64,000 nt of DNA from Plasmodiophora brassicae (lineage: Eukaryota > Endomyxa > Phytomyxea > Plasmodiophorida > Plasmodiophoridae): contig JASFAU010000006.1 in assembly GCA_039704465.1 (NCBI GenBank), positions 1,394,512 to 1,458,511 of the forward strand, given 5' to 3'. Position numbers and translations under genes: made by a program. Shown here piece by piece: positions 40,699-51,663 of this stretch; the stretch's first letter is position 1, and every line of letters begins with the position of its first letter. The notes under the pieces were generated by a model that saw only the letters and a list, made by a program, of their open reading frames with translations, had not been told where the DNA came from and did no database searches.

Positions 40699-41334
40699 AT
40701 GCCGACGATGCTGTCACCCAAGACGTTCCCGAATTCGGCCGCCTCATGCCCGTACGACGACCTCGTCTTGAACTGGGCGCTCGACCAGCCGCACGACATC
40801 CCATCGTTTAACGTCTTCGACGACGACGACGACCCTCTGGCCAGGAACGACGCCCGCCCACTGGATCTCGTCGTCGAACAGGCGCCCTCACGACGGGGCG
40901 ACGTCGAGAGGCGCCTAGCCCTGTACGAAGCGGCCCAGCGAATGCGTGTACCCGTCGTGCCCGTGCCCGCCGACATGGAACGCGTCCTGATTCGGACGGG
41001 GCAGGCGACAACGATGGCGCAGCGCATGCCGACGAACCCGAGGTACAACACCAAGGTCGCCTGCGTCCACTGCGCCCGCCACAAGCTCGGCTGCGACTAC
41101 AACCGCCCCTGCAAGCGGTGCGTCGACACGGGCAAGGAGAAGACCTGCATCGACAGGGACCACTCGCGGCGGCGGCGCCCGCCCTCCAACCGGAAACCGT
41201 ACGCCGTCATACGGCCGCGTACGATGCCATCGTCGGCAGCGGCACAGCTGGCGCAGCACCTGCCGCCGCCACCGTTGTCAGCCACGCTCGACCTGGACGC
41301 GTTCGACGTCCTGGCGTCCGATCCGCTCCTGTAG
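40699..41334 (+). CDS. Zn2Cys6 binuclear-cluster transcription factor-like protein
   Basis: 211 residues, intronless, MPTMLSPKTFPNSAASCPYD onward. A cluster at about residues 125-155 reads VACVHCARHKLGCDYNRPCK followed by RCVDTGKEKTC, matching CxxCxxxxxxCxxxxPCxxCxxxxxxxxC, the GAL4-type zinc cluster that binds DNA. It is followed by a basic stretch (RDHSRRRRPPSNRK) and a Pro/Ala-rich tail. No fungal-specific middle homology region is visible. This family is overwhelmingly fungal, with scattered members in other eukaryotes, so it is of interest for its taxonomic distribution. Confidence 0.82.
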   Translation: MPTMLSPKTFPNSAASCPYDDLVLNWALDQPHDIPSFNVFDDDDDPLARNDARPLDLVVEQAPSRRGDVERRLALYEAAQRMRVPVVPVPADMERVLIRTGQATTMAQRMPTNPRYNTKVACVHCARHKLGCDYNRPCKRCVDTGKEKTCIDRDHSRRRRPPSNRKPYAVIRPRTMPSSAAAQLAQHLPPPPLSATLDLDAFDVLASDPLL

Positions 41335-41553
41335 CAATGTAGTACGGTGCAACACGCAGATCGTTCCTAGCACAATGGGGCGTCCCAGGCGGGCGGCGAT
41401 CGGGCGCGCGCAACGACGCCTGCTGTCCTACGTAGGCCAGGCTTAGGGGGCGTCTGTCCATCGTGGCGGCACAGCCAGGCACAACGACTACGAGAATGAT
41501 GCTGTACTAGTAAGGCGTGCGGGACGTCGAGAGACGATGTGGCACAGCGCACG

Positions 41554-42222
41554 TTAGCAGCAGGATTGCGAGCCGGCCTGGTTCCGGGAGCGATCCGCGC
41601 TGTGCAGGTCGATCGTCTCGGGTATGTAGATCGGGTTGTCGTCCGATTCCTGTTCGAGGGCGCGTCGCGCGATCGTGATGAACGCATCCTGGACGTTGGT
41701 GGCGTCCTTGGCCGATGTCTCGAAGCAGGGCATGTCGTCGTTGTTCTTCGACCAGGTCTTCGCTTTCGATTCGGGCACCTGGCGCCGGTCTTTCAGGTCG
41801 GCCTTGTTGCCCAGGACGACGAACGGGAACGTGTCCTCGTTGCGGGGCGACGCCTGCACGAGGAACTCCTTCATCCAGGAATCCAGCGAGTCGAACGATT
41901 TCGCGTTCGTGATATCGTAGACGAGGACGCACGCGTCGGCGCCGCGGTAGAAGGCGACGCCCAGCGACTGGAATCGCTCCTGGCCAGCCGTATCCCATAT
42001 CTGCATGGTGACGACCTTGCCGTCGACCTCGACCTCCTTCTGCAGGAAGTCGGCGCCGATCGTCGCCTTGTACTGCGCCGAGAACTTGCCGTTCACGTAC
42101 TGGTTCATGAGCGACGTCTTCCCGACGCCGCTGTCACCCAAGATGATCACCTTGATCAGGATCTTCTTCCGATGCGCCGCCATGGCACCGCCGCCACTGC
42201 CGGAGCCGCCGCCGCCACCCAA
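41554..42222 (-). CDS. RAB7: Rab7-family small GTPase
   Basis: Rab7 directs late endosome and vacuole traffic. The frame from 42222 starts [20 protein letters not shown], so the true start may be the internal [21 protein letters not shown] boxes: GDSGVGKTS (P loop), [14 protein letters not shown] (effector loop), [20 protein letters not shown] (switch II with the Rab7 type [10 protein letters not shown]), GNKADLKD and ETSAKDA. The C-terminus ends in a GSQSCC prenylation signal. An NKAD box, the Rab7-type [16 protein letters not shown] and the ALEQE tail are all as in orthologues. It is intact, with no intron within the coding part. Confidence 0.93.
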   Translation of the reverse strand: MGGGGGSGSGGGAMAAHRKKILIKVIILGDSGVGKTSLMNQYVNGKFSAQYKATIGADFLQKEVEVDGKVVTMQIWDTAGQERFQSLGVAFYRGADACVLVYDITNAKSFDSLDSWMKEFLVQASPRNEDTFPFVVLGNKADLKDRRQVPESKAKTWSKNNDDMPCFETSAKDATNVQDAFITIARRALEQESDDNPIYIPETIDLHSADRSRNQAGSQSCC

Positions 42223-42895
42223 TCCCGATGCCAGGTTGGCCGCGTGCCGCCTGTGACGATGAGGAGGAGCGTCCCCAAATGGACGATCGCGGAGAGCGCG
42301 CGGTCCGTGCGTGACCTCGTCTCACCACGCCGCCCGCCCGAACCCGCGTTACGAACCAGGCGTTCGCCGCCGGCGGTCGTTCGCTTCCCCCGTCGGACGT
42401 CACAGCCGTACCGCCATATCAATTAAGATGGTGGTGCTGCTCGCATGTTGGACGTCGCCTGGCAGCGCGCTCTGTGCGACGGTGCGGCAAGTGCTGAAGA
42501 AGCGCTGGAACCGGTCCCCGACTGCGCATTGGCCAGTGGTGGTACTGCTACAACGAACTCGTTCCGAGATAGCATGCGGCGCCAAGTCTATGGAATGTGT
42601 TGCTGCTGGCCGGCGTCCAGGAAGTGCTTGTGCACCTGTGCTGGGGCATAGATCAAAAGCAGCAGCTGGAGATTCGGCGTCGGGCGGGGCACGCGTAATA
42701 CCTGAACATCGCCACCGTCGCGACGGATCTGGCCCAGCCCTTCCAGTTGCAGACAGTAACCATATGAACAGACTCGCGACGCGCGAATGGCCGGGGATGG
42801 TCCTCATCGCCTTTGTCCCTCTCGGCTCTGCGTTCGCCCGGGTTCGCGGCTCCGTTCACAGGATCGGCCATCGTAACAATCTTCCGTACACGATC
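42223..42895. other. unassigned 670 bp
   Basis: Weak plus-strand coding-like fragments exist (about 42445-42650, for example LWNVLLLAGVQEVLVHLCWG in one frame) but with frame breaks and no recognised family. They may be a decayed gene. Confidence 0.3.
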
Positions 42896-43075
42896 TGACG
42901 ATCTGATGGGTCAATACCGCTCTCGACATGCTGCCATGCAAGCGGGTTCGCGACGCCCAGGAACTCGGCCAGTGCGGGATCTTCAAGTACAGTTTAGCGG
43001 CCGCCCCCGCGACTCGGGCATTGTCGTTCTCCTCATCTTCGCTGATCTCGTCCCAGAGCGTTGCGTCCAGGCCGG
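42896..43075 (-). pseudogene. unrecognised small gene, apparent 1-nt deletion
   Basis: The minus strand after a CTAG acceptor (about 43080) reads LAGLDATLWDEISEDEENDN with ARVAGAAAKLYLK. The next frame then continues PALAEFLGVANPLAWQHVES with GIDPSDRQIVYGRLLRWPIL to a stop at 42896. The two pieces abut with no room for an intron and are joined if one base is missing near 42978. No family is recognised; an upstream exon was not identified. Confidence 0.35.
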
Positions 43076-43327
43076 CCAGCTAGCGCTGCGACGCCTTGGG
43101 CAGATATCGCCGGCGGTTCACCGAGGGGAGAACCAAATGGCGTCGGACGAGGGTATCATGCCGTCTTCAGAATCGTGCGTACCTGTGCGACATATAAACC
43201 TGTGCCGTTTCTTGTCCTATGGGTTAGTCGGGCCGATCGGACGGCGCTCATACGCCGCAATACAAATGATACGTACGTCTTAGATGGCAAATATCAGGTT
43301 CTCACAAATTTCTCAAGTGGCGAACTT

Positions 43328-44491
43328 TTATGAGAGAAGGCATAAGTCCCATGCGGCAACTGCCAGCAGCAATGTCAAAACGACTGTGATCGTCGGCACG
43401 AGCTGCCATGCCGAAGAAACGTTGTCAGCAGCTGGGCGCGGCGAATCCGTGCAACACCGACTATCGTTACGTGTCGCGGCGAAGACGGCCAACGGAATGG
43501 CAAGCAGGCCAGCGGTCGCCAATGCTAGCTTGGAACGTCCCGGAAGCGTCATGCCCTTCTTCATTGAGCTGGGGAGGAACTGGCGCGCTTCCTCAGGGAG
43601 GGATTTCATTCGACTGACCTGGTAGAGGAGGACACCAAACTTGAGAGCATGTGGAGCGAAGTCCGAGACACCTTGCTGGATAGGTTGTGGTACGTGTATG
43701 ACCTTGGCCAGCAGCCCGGCCCCCGCCTTGGTGAGTTTCTCCACGGCATTGTCCATGACGTGTAGTGCGGAATTCCATATCAATGCTGATGATAACAGGC
43801 CGATGCCTTTCGATAATGGTTTACGATCGGCCAACAGGAAGTAGTATGCAAGCGCTGCATGTTGAGCCATCTCACCGCCAACAAACTTCACAGCACGGCG
43901 AACCACCTCTGGCTGACCGAGGAACTTGTTCGACAGGCTTTCCAGTCTCCGCATCGCTTGCGGTTGATGAAGGAGGGCTCCTTCGGCTTGTATGGTGATC
44001 GCCTTCGACAGCCGTTGGCCAGGACCAGAAAGAGTAGGCTTGACCGCGCTGAACGCAATTCGCGTGACATATGCTTTAGCAACGGTTCGCATGAAACCGG
44101 GCACGCCAAGAACGACATCATACGTCGCGTTTCGCACCGCGATTTTACCGCTGCGAAGGGATCGTACGACATCGATGGTCCTACCTGCGAGGTGCTTACC
44201 GGCAATCTCCGCGATGGGTGTCGTGACCGAGTGCAACGCGGCCAGCTTGGCATTGATGGCAAACAACGAATCATCCGGGTACAGTTTCTTCAGAACCTTG
44301 GCCAGGGTCGGGTAGAATACGGAACGTTCGAGAACGACGGGAGCGATCTCTGCGGCGAAATCCGCGATCGCAAACTTGGCCACGAAACCAGGCAAGTCAA
44401 GAGGATCGATTGCATATGCCCTCGGTATGCAGCCGAAGCCAACCAGAAAGACGACAAACGTCAGCTCCATCGCTGTTCGCGCCATTCGCAC
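43328..44491 (-). CDS. unknown protein with signal peptide and C-terminal membrane segment
   Basis: 387 residues, single exon, intact. The N-terminus MRMARTAMELTFVVFLVGFG with CIPRAYA is a signal peptide. The middle is helix-rich and alkaline (LDLPGFVAKFAIADFAAEIA, PVVLERSVFYPTLAKVLKKL, ALIWNSALHVMDNAVEKLTK) without Cys-rich or catalytic motifs. Two hydrophobic segments near the end (LALATAGLLAIPLAVFAATR and LVPTITVVLTLLLAVAAWDL) suggest tail anchoring. No family is recognised. A surface or secretory-pathway protein is likely. Confidence 0.6.
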   Translation of the reverse strand: MRMARTAMELTFVVFLVGFGCIPRAYAIDPLDLPGFVAKFAIADFAAEIAPVVLERSVFYPTLAKVLKKLYPDDSLFAINAKLAALHSVTTPIAEIAGKHLAGRTIDVVRSLRSGKIAVRNATYDVVLGVPGFMRTVAKAYVTRIAFSAVKPTLSGPGQRLSKAITIQAEGALLHQPQAMRRLESLSNKFLGQPEVVRRAVKFVGGEMAQHAALAYYFLLADRKPLSKGIGLLSSALIWNSALHVMDNAVEKLTKAGAGLLAKVIHVPQPIQQGVSDFAPHALKFGVLLYQVSRMKSLPEEARQFLPSSMKKGMTLPGRSKLALATAGLLAIPLAVFAATRNDSRCCTDSPRPAADNVSSAWQLVPTITVVLTLLLAVAAWDLCLLS

Positions 44492-45140
44492 CTCTCTAGA
44501 GCGAGTTCCACCTGCGAAGTCTGCCGGGGCAAGTATTTCAGGCCATGTCGCGAATTGCGGCTGTACTGCGCAGTTTTACGCTGCTATTTCGGGACAAAAG
44601 TGCGTCACTGTGGCTGACTGCCTACGGGTGCACCCGTCATTGTCTCCGCTTATCGACCTGGCCTATCAAACCGTCAGGGACAAGTTGTGGCATAACACCG
44701 CTCAAGCTTCGAGCAGCTGGCTAAGATCTCTAAGGATTCTGACTAAATTCGGCCTGATTTACTCCTGGCCGTCTGACCTCGTGCCCTCCAATGTGTCTCC
44801 GGAGCCATGCTGGGATCCGGCCGGAAGACGTCCGCGGTCTATTATTGGACCCACACAACTGGGTCTTGTGGAACAACTGACTGTGCATGTCCGGTTGACG
44901 GGCCGTGCCTGACAGTGGTTATGACCTCGAGTGCCATCAAAGGCACTGCTCTGGTGGCCATACCGTGCTGACAGACAGGTGACAACGCAAGACGCAAGAT
45001 GAAGGCCCCAAAAGATGCGGGTTTGTGGATCCTTCTTTTTTTGGGCGGTTGGCCGAGGCCGACTGCATCATGTCGACGCGCGTGCGTGGGAGGTCAACAT
45101 TGATGCTGCGCCTTCCGAACCGCGATCGACGATATGCGTC
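44492..45140. other. unassigned, no supported gene
   Basis: Only short unrelated frames. A GACAGGTGACAAC motif at about 44978 recurs at about 47939. Confidence 0.4.
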
Positions 45141-45700
45141 ACGGGGATGTGCCATGCGTATTCCTTTCCAGGGTGCACTGTATCGCGTTTGTATACGCCC
45201 CAGCCGACTTGGCAGACATTGTCGTGCCCAGCGCATTATATGGCTCTTCGCGGTCACCTGCATCCAGAGACCAGCGAACCGCCGCGACGTCGATGATGTG
45301 TTCGTCGACGTGCCGCTTATCAGCGATCCTCTCTTCATCAACGTACGTCAAGACTCCTCCGCCGAGACGAGTACAATGACATCCTGCAGCAGGTGACCAT
45401 GCTGGTATGCGACAATATTGTATCCTCAGCTGATTCTGATTGTACCGCTACAGGAACCCCTGGTGCGATTCAACTGTGCAAGCATCCGGATGATCCTGTG
45501 CCGCAGGTCCCACTTGGACAGGTCGATGGGTGACGGACAGAGGCCAGCCTGTTGACCTGGAACGGCAGATGTCGACGCAGGTCAACAAACCGCTGAAGGA
45601 CGTGTCCAGCCTGTGGCCGTCACCCGTCGACCTATCCGGGTGGGACCTGAGGCACAGGATCATCCTGATGCTTGCGCAGCGTGCATAAGCATTGCAGCAT
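45140..45700. repeat. decayed repeat family with internal inverted repeat
   Basis: A minus-strand frame at 45351-45139 reads MTYVDEERIADKRHVDEHII with DVAAVRWSLDAGD. The plus strand at about 49135 reads MTYLGQEGISGGRQVDEHAI with DVAALLKSLNAG, so they are paralogous remnants. About 45475-45545 is an imperfect reverse complement of about 45605-45680 (core CACAGGATCATCCTGATG type), and that core recurs at about 49082-49105. No intact gene is present. Confidence 0.65.
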
Positions 45701-45963
45701 CGGTCTCCCGAGGGTGTCGAATCGCCACTCAACGCGCTGTCAGCTGCAGGCACGCGACTTGCAATGGTCGAGTGCCATGATCTCTCCTCCCGGACAGATT
45801 CGCTACCGATCGCAGGCGTACGTCGAATCATTCTCGCCGTTCCGGTCCGCGAGCACTGGTTGTCTATAAGGCGATTGTTCGTCCTGGTCTCCTTTTGACA
45901 ACGGGCACTTTTTCTTACGTGTGAACACCATTCAGCTTACGCTCTGCGTCGGAGAATAGCATC

Positions 45964-47752
45964 ATGGCTGAAGACATGCCGGCGGTTGCATCAACCGAGA
46001 GCCAGGTCCTGGATCGGCAAGGCTTCGGCACTGTTTTATACCGCTCTCCCAGCGGAAAAGTCATCCGGACGGCGCATGGTATCTCTGGCCCCCGCTTTGT
46101 TGCCTTGTGGGTGTTACATGATACTGACCAGGGCTCCAGATCTACTGGCGTATATGGTACCCGACGTTGACCTTCAACGCATGAAGCCGACGCTGGCAGC
46201 GTTTTATACGGCCCAGAACGCTCAGATCGAAGACATGCTAACCATGGAGAGGCACATTCATAATGTGACCGCAGACGTTCGTCGGCCTCGTAACGGTTCT
46301 GGTTCGGAAGTTTCAACCGACGTCCTGTTTTATCACAATGCTATAATTCCTCTATCACGGGAGGGTCAGTGAAGCGTGGGAACGTCGCCTCTCCACAAAG
46401 TATAATGTGTATGTCATCAGGGTCTCCTAAACTTTCGGGCCATGACCGTGGATACTGGGACAGACACGCTGTATACGCGATCACGTCGGGGACCTGCCTT
46501 AACCTCGGTCTAGCGGTGTAAGGATGCTATCTGGACTGATAAGGAACATGCTGAATGTGCCGTTAGGTTAAATATCTACTTGGCGTATCGGACCGGGTCC
46601 CTCTCGGTTGCAGCGTCAACGGCTGACACGATCCTAGACCTGCTAACAACCACCATCCTCAACATATCCGCGTGGATGAGAAGGCGACGGGATCCGTACA
46701 ATTACCCCTTGGGCAAGACGAGGTTGGAACCGATAGGAACACTGCTGTTTGCAGGCAAGGACAATTGTCAGCTGTAATTTATCGTAACGTAGATCTGAGT
46801 ACGAAAGCAGTGATAATGGAGCTGGCCTCGTTGTACATCTTCGTCGAATCCGTTCAAAAACTGTTCGAGGGGCCATCAACCTCCTCAGCACGTACGTGAA
46901 ACGACTTTCTCATGGGCGCGCCCACATTTAATCCCTTCCTGTAGTACCCATCGAAATGCTAGTCGGTGGATATATTATCAACGCTGTGTGCAAGATAGTG
47001 ATCATCGTCTACTGCACTGTCGTCGCGCGCAACCTATCGTCTTCTTCGAGCAACCCTTGCAGCATTGTTGCAAAGGAACAGACCTTTGACCTGCGTATGT
47101 GTGCGCGTCCACGTTATACCTATCTCGTAACGTCTCGATGACTCAGTGACCTACACGTGTGGATTCGGTGCAGCAGCACTGGCGGCGGTCAACAATGGCG
47201 CCCTGTGGTAAGGCAGGCCGGGTAAATCATCCTACTGCAACCCAATGCCGAATGCTGGCCAGGTTCATTGATCCTGTTGCGGCAATGCTGCTGTCCCTGT
47301 ATATTATGACAAGTTGGATGGGTGACGCACGAGAGCATATCACACGCCTAGGTGACCCCTAAATTTCCTCGTCGTGCGTCACACGTAGCGCTTACACTCT
47401 GGGTGTTCTTCAGTTGGCAAAACTGCCGATTCGAGGACCATCGCCAGTTTCACCTATCTGGCCTTGCGGCACGACTCCAGGATATGCTGGGTCGACGACG
47501 TGAAAGCAGTCTACATTGGCGAGAACCTCATGGTTGTCAATTATCGTCAATAGCTACGAGTTCCTGGGTCTGATCTGTTCAGGACAGGTTGAAGTGCACA
47601 TTGGGCTACCAGGAGAAATGCCACTTCGGGACAGTCACGATATTGGCGAAAGCCTTCAGATCAAGCTGGAAGGCTTGGAGACTGTCGAGATCGCTCACGT
47701 CCACACTGACTACCTGTATTGCCATCCCTGGAAGGGACATAGCGTTCAATAG
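45964..47752 (+). CDS. cation diffusion facilitator (CDF/MTP) metal transporter
   Basis: A multi-exon gene. Exon 1 starts MAEDMPAVASTESQVLDRQG at 45964. Exon 2 reads MVPDVDLQRMKPTLAAFYTA with QNAQIEDMLTMERHI, the soluble N-terminal pattern of the Mn-CDF/MTP8-11 clade. Membrane exons follow: YLAYRTGSLSVAASTADTIL with DLLTTTILNISAWMRRRRDP (the SxxDxxLD metal-site motif) and YNYPLGKTRLEPIGTLLFA, then VIMELASLYIFVESVQKLFE, EMLVGGYIINAVCKIVIIVY, RFIDPVAAMLLSLYIMTSW and the C-terminal cytosolic domain GQVEVHIGLPGEMPLRDSHD with IGESLQIKLEGLETVEIAHV. It ends at 47752. The second DxxxD (usually HxxND) exon, around 47080-47200, was not cleanly located. It exports manganese or zinc to compartments; which metal is not certain. 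Confidence 0.78.
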
Positions 47753-50700
47753 TAAACGATCGTTCACCTATTGCCCCAGGACGCACTCGAATGTGTAGTC
47801 TGCGAAATCTCTGCAGGTCTATCGTCCACAGGCGCTCCTGCACGTGTCTGCCAAGCATCACGCCCATCGGTTGGCTAGCGCCCCGGGGCCGATTCGAGTG
47901 ACAACGTCCGGCCATAAATGATATCGGCTGGCTCTTCTGACAGGTGACAACCCGTGAGGCAAGAAACAATCGGCACCTAAACACGCGGATCGAAGGTCCC
48001 CGTTTAACCGTTTTATTGGCGCTTCGCTCCATGCCGGGGCACATGCCGTGTCTGCGGAGGCTGGCGGCGGCGTGCCATGAATGGGATCGTGCCGAGCATG
48101 TGCCAACTCCGAGGTGGGCGTCGTCAGCGCCGCAGTAACGACGCTGCCGCCAACGGCGACAACGTACACTGCTGCCCGATCGGCACCGTTCGGCACAAGT
48201 CGTCCTGGCCCAGATGCGCCTGCCTGCCCTGTACGTTCGCGCCGACGTCGCCGCCGAACAGAGGCACGGTCAACGCGGCCACTACGACCTCAATACGGTC
48301 TGCTGGACGGCAGGCGACGTTTCCGACACGTGTGCGAGATCGCACTGCACCTTAAGGATAGGTACGAGTCATCGCCTGCTGCACAGTCACCCAGGCGTCC
48401 TCTAACCCGCTGGACGTCACAGGTCTGCCGTCTCCTGCCGTCGAAGCGGGACGGGTGTGGCGCAGGCCAGGTGACGCACTCGTCGTCCGACGTTTGCTAC
48501 GACTTGGCATGCCGCGCTCCAGCCCTGCACCATGCGACGATGGCTGGCTGACCAGCCAAGGTCGCCGCCGACCTCCCTGACTGCGCGTCGAGCGGTGCCT
48601 GCCTGCCTGCCTGCGTTGTGTTCGGCATCGCAAGTCGCAAGTCGTCGACGTCCCGAGGCGTCTGATCGCCGTATCAGCGACTATTACGACATCGTAAAGC
48701 ATCCCGCAGGACGTCTGCCGACGCGCCGAACACTTCTGGGCCAACGCCATGCACTGGTACGGAATGTTGTCTAATGCAAAGGACCAGGGCCTCACACGTT
48801 CTGCACAGGAATCGCACCTCGCGTGTCGCCAACGACCTGTCGCGCCTGCCTGCCCTGCTTGCGTCCTCACCGTGGTCGTCGTCGACCGGCGCCGCGGGCC
48901 AACGCGGCCGCCTACGACCACACAGACTTCAGTCTACACTCTGCCCACAATACCTTCTAGCCAATGACCCTGTACGCCGACAACCGTGACGACATCTAAC
49001 GCGTGAACCGTCCCGCACGAAACTGGCCAAGGACGTGTCCGGACACTGGCCGTCGCCGTTCGATCTGTCCAAAGGGGACCTGGAGCAGAGGATCATCCTG
49101 ATGATCGATCTACCATGCGCGCAGCCTTGGTTCCTTGACGTATCTTGGTCAGGAGGGGATCTCTGGCGGGCGACAGGTCGACGAACACGCCATCGACGTA
49201 GCGGCGCTCCTCAAGTCACTGAACGCCGGCATCATCGATTGGGAAGACTTCGCCCACGACGAACGTTGCGTGATTGGCGTTGTCGGGGCAATCTCAGCGA
49301 GGTCGGGTGCGCGACCAAGCACACCTTCGAGGTCCTTCGTATGGCGATCGGGCTCGCCGTTCTCACGTCGAGGAGTCAGGATGCCGTCGACGACAGGATC
49401 CTGTCGATCGTCGGACACCTGCTGACCTGGCCGGTTCTGCAGCAAGGAAGCGCTTCGACTGTTCGCTGCTCGACGGGCGAGGGCGTTATCCTCACCGACG
49501 AATCGACATCATCGGACCCCATGCCATCACCGGCCAGGTCGATGGCGCTTCTGCGTTTCCTCAATGCGTCTTGGTACATCACCAGCAGGCGTGCGGCGAT
49601 AGACGCGATCCTATCGTCGGCAACAGACGACCCTCTGCTCCAGGTCCCCTTTGGACAGATCAACCGGCGACGGCCAGTGTCCGGACACGTCCTTGACCAG
49701 TTTGCGGCCTGCTTCGACAGCTGCCGGTACGATTTGGACAGGTGAATCGTGTCGTCGAAGCAGGGCGCCTGCCAACGGACCCAGAACGACCACAACACGT
49801 CGTGCTGCTCGCCTGCCGCCGTCCCAACGGGTTTGGACGAACGTCAAGCACCTTCGGGACAGGTATGATCAGTCGTCGCATGGTGCACATGAGTTCCCCA
49901 GGCCCTCTAACATGCTGGGCAGGACACGCCTGCCGTTGTCTGTCCACCGGGATCCGCCTGCATCAGCAGTCGTCCTGTTCATGCTGGTCGTGCCACCGTC
50001 ACGCCGACCTGCTCCTCGGCAGAGGCAGCGCGCCCTGTCCGCCCACCGATCAGTGCAAGCGGTTGCGCGCGCTCCGGGCCTGCCCTGCACCAGCACCATA
50101 CGTCGACAACGGGACGACCGAGCAAGGGCGTTGCCGAGCTCCGCATCTGCCTGGTTAGCCGCGCTTGACTGCCCTGCATGTCATCCATAAGGGCAGTGGC
50201 GCCCAGGTCGCGTTGTCGCCGGTCGACATGGGAATGCCTATTAGCTGCCGTCGACGACCCGCCGCCACCCCTGCCGGCATATCGGCACAACCAGAACCGT
50301 TCAATATAAGCATGTCCGGTCTACACGTGCGAGCAACGACCCTGCATGTCGTCCTGGTGTTAACCGGAAGCGCTACCTGGCGACAATGCAATCTGTCAGT
50401 GCGTCCTCCGCCTGGGTACTGCACGAACGATTCAGGAGAGACAGGTTGGAACGGATCGGCATCTGGGTCCCAGATGTGGTCGGGAGCATTCGCCGGGGTT
50501 GGTTGCTGGCGAAGACGTTTTCTTGAAGCGTGGTTGATTGCGTTTCTCACGACTATGGGGCGCAGGTACGGCCAATTAATGCATAGCAGTTCAGACACAA
50601 AAGTGACCTCCTCTAGTGGTTATGTTTGGAAACAATGGGCGACAGCAATGGCCGACAGACCGGCCAGCACGCATTATGCCAATGGGTCGGCAGCCATCTT

Positions 50701-51300
50701 GAGTGCCTTTTCGGAGCGCCGTCTTGTCTGAATGCCACCGCCCCCATGCCTGTCGATGTCCTTAGCGGCAGACTTCGGACGCAACGTTAACTACGAATTC
50801 GTTACGATCAGGAGCATACATTGCAGGGACAGAATACTTATGCGTGCGTACCACCGACGAAGGTCAGCCCGTGGAACGGTTAGGCGGATCGTCTGCAAGC
50901 GCACTGGCGGGATGGCCACACGCGCGGTACTGTCAGAGTGGCTATCGTCACGGCACAACTGGCATTATCAAGGTGTCCATTTGGCTGGCCCGTCATCAAA
51001 GAAGATCGCCTCGGTACAGACCCGCGCACCCGCGCGCATCCATAATTGGGGCGTGAGGACCGGTACCGACGTGTTAGGTATGCTTGTTTTTGCGGGTCGA
51101 TATTCCGTATTCGCCAACCTCAACTCGAAGGAGTTGGACGACGCCTATACGATTCTTTTGACTGCCTATCCAGAAATAGAACGGGCGCCTAGGGCCCTGC
51201 GCGGAGTTTGCAGTGCGCACCGGCTGTCAGGCGTCCGCCTACTGCACCGTGGCGTTCATTCCGCATTGTGTCTCGTAGCAGCTGGAGGTCGAGTCCCTCC
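47753..51300. repeat. gene-poor region of decayed repeats
   Basis: The stretch at about 48000-50300 is a diverged relative of the first third of the 2.6-kb tandem unit at 57.1-58.1 kb (for example, the 49905-50280 run of GGCCCTCTAACATGCTGGGC and GGCAGTGGCGCCCAGGTCGC against AGGCCCTCTAACACGCTGGA and AGGTGGCGCCCAGTGCCCGT). An imperfect inverted pair lies at about 49025-49100 and 49625-49695. The former reads KDVSGHWPSPFDLSKGDLEQ with RIILM, the latter its antisense. 50300-51300 holds nothing I recognise. Confidence 0.6.
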
Positions 51301-51423
51301 ATGTCGCCAAACACTGCCGTCCTCTCCATCGCCGCTCTGCTGGCGGTCACCATATTCGCTGTTTCCGCCACCGACGGTGTGGACGAATTGGAGAATCGGC
51401 TGAGCGATCTGCGGAGTGACCTC
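51301..51423 (+). pseudogene. secreted coiled-coil protein gene, exon 1 left part, disrupted by LTR element
   Basis: An ATG at 51301 opens a signal peptide MSPNTAVLSIAALLAVTIFA (cleavage near VSA-TDG) followed by a charged heptad-like run DGVDELENRLSDLRSDL that is cut at 51423 by the 5' LTR. The other half of the exon lies at 56723-56840, directly after the 3' LTR. A further in-frame ATG upstream (51208) makes the exact start slightly uncertain. Function unknown. Confidence 0.75.
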
Positions 51424-51616
51424 TGTGCCGGCTCCAAGCTATAAGACAAGAATAGCTGTGATCCGGCTAGGCCGCCCTAAGAATGACGGACATGCACGGA
51501 GTGCGCACGGAGTCCGCACGGCGTCCGTGGGAGCTGCAGGTCGGGGACACAGACGATTATACTACACAGACGATTATACTACACGGCTGATATACCATCA
51601 CCGTTGGGACGTCACA
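51424..51616 (+). repeat. 5' LTR
   Basis: 193 bp, identical in sequence to 56530-56722. It contains a short internal duplication (ACAGACGATTATACTACACA, twice) near its end. Confidence 0.95.
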
Positions 51617-51663
51617 GAGATCTCTTGAACATCCTTTCGGGGAAGGTTTCAAAGAAGGACGCG

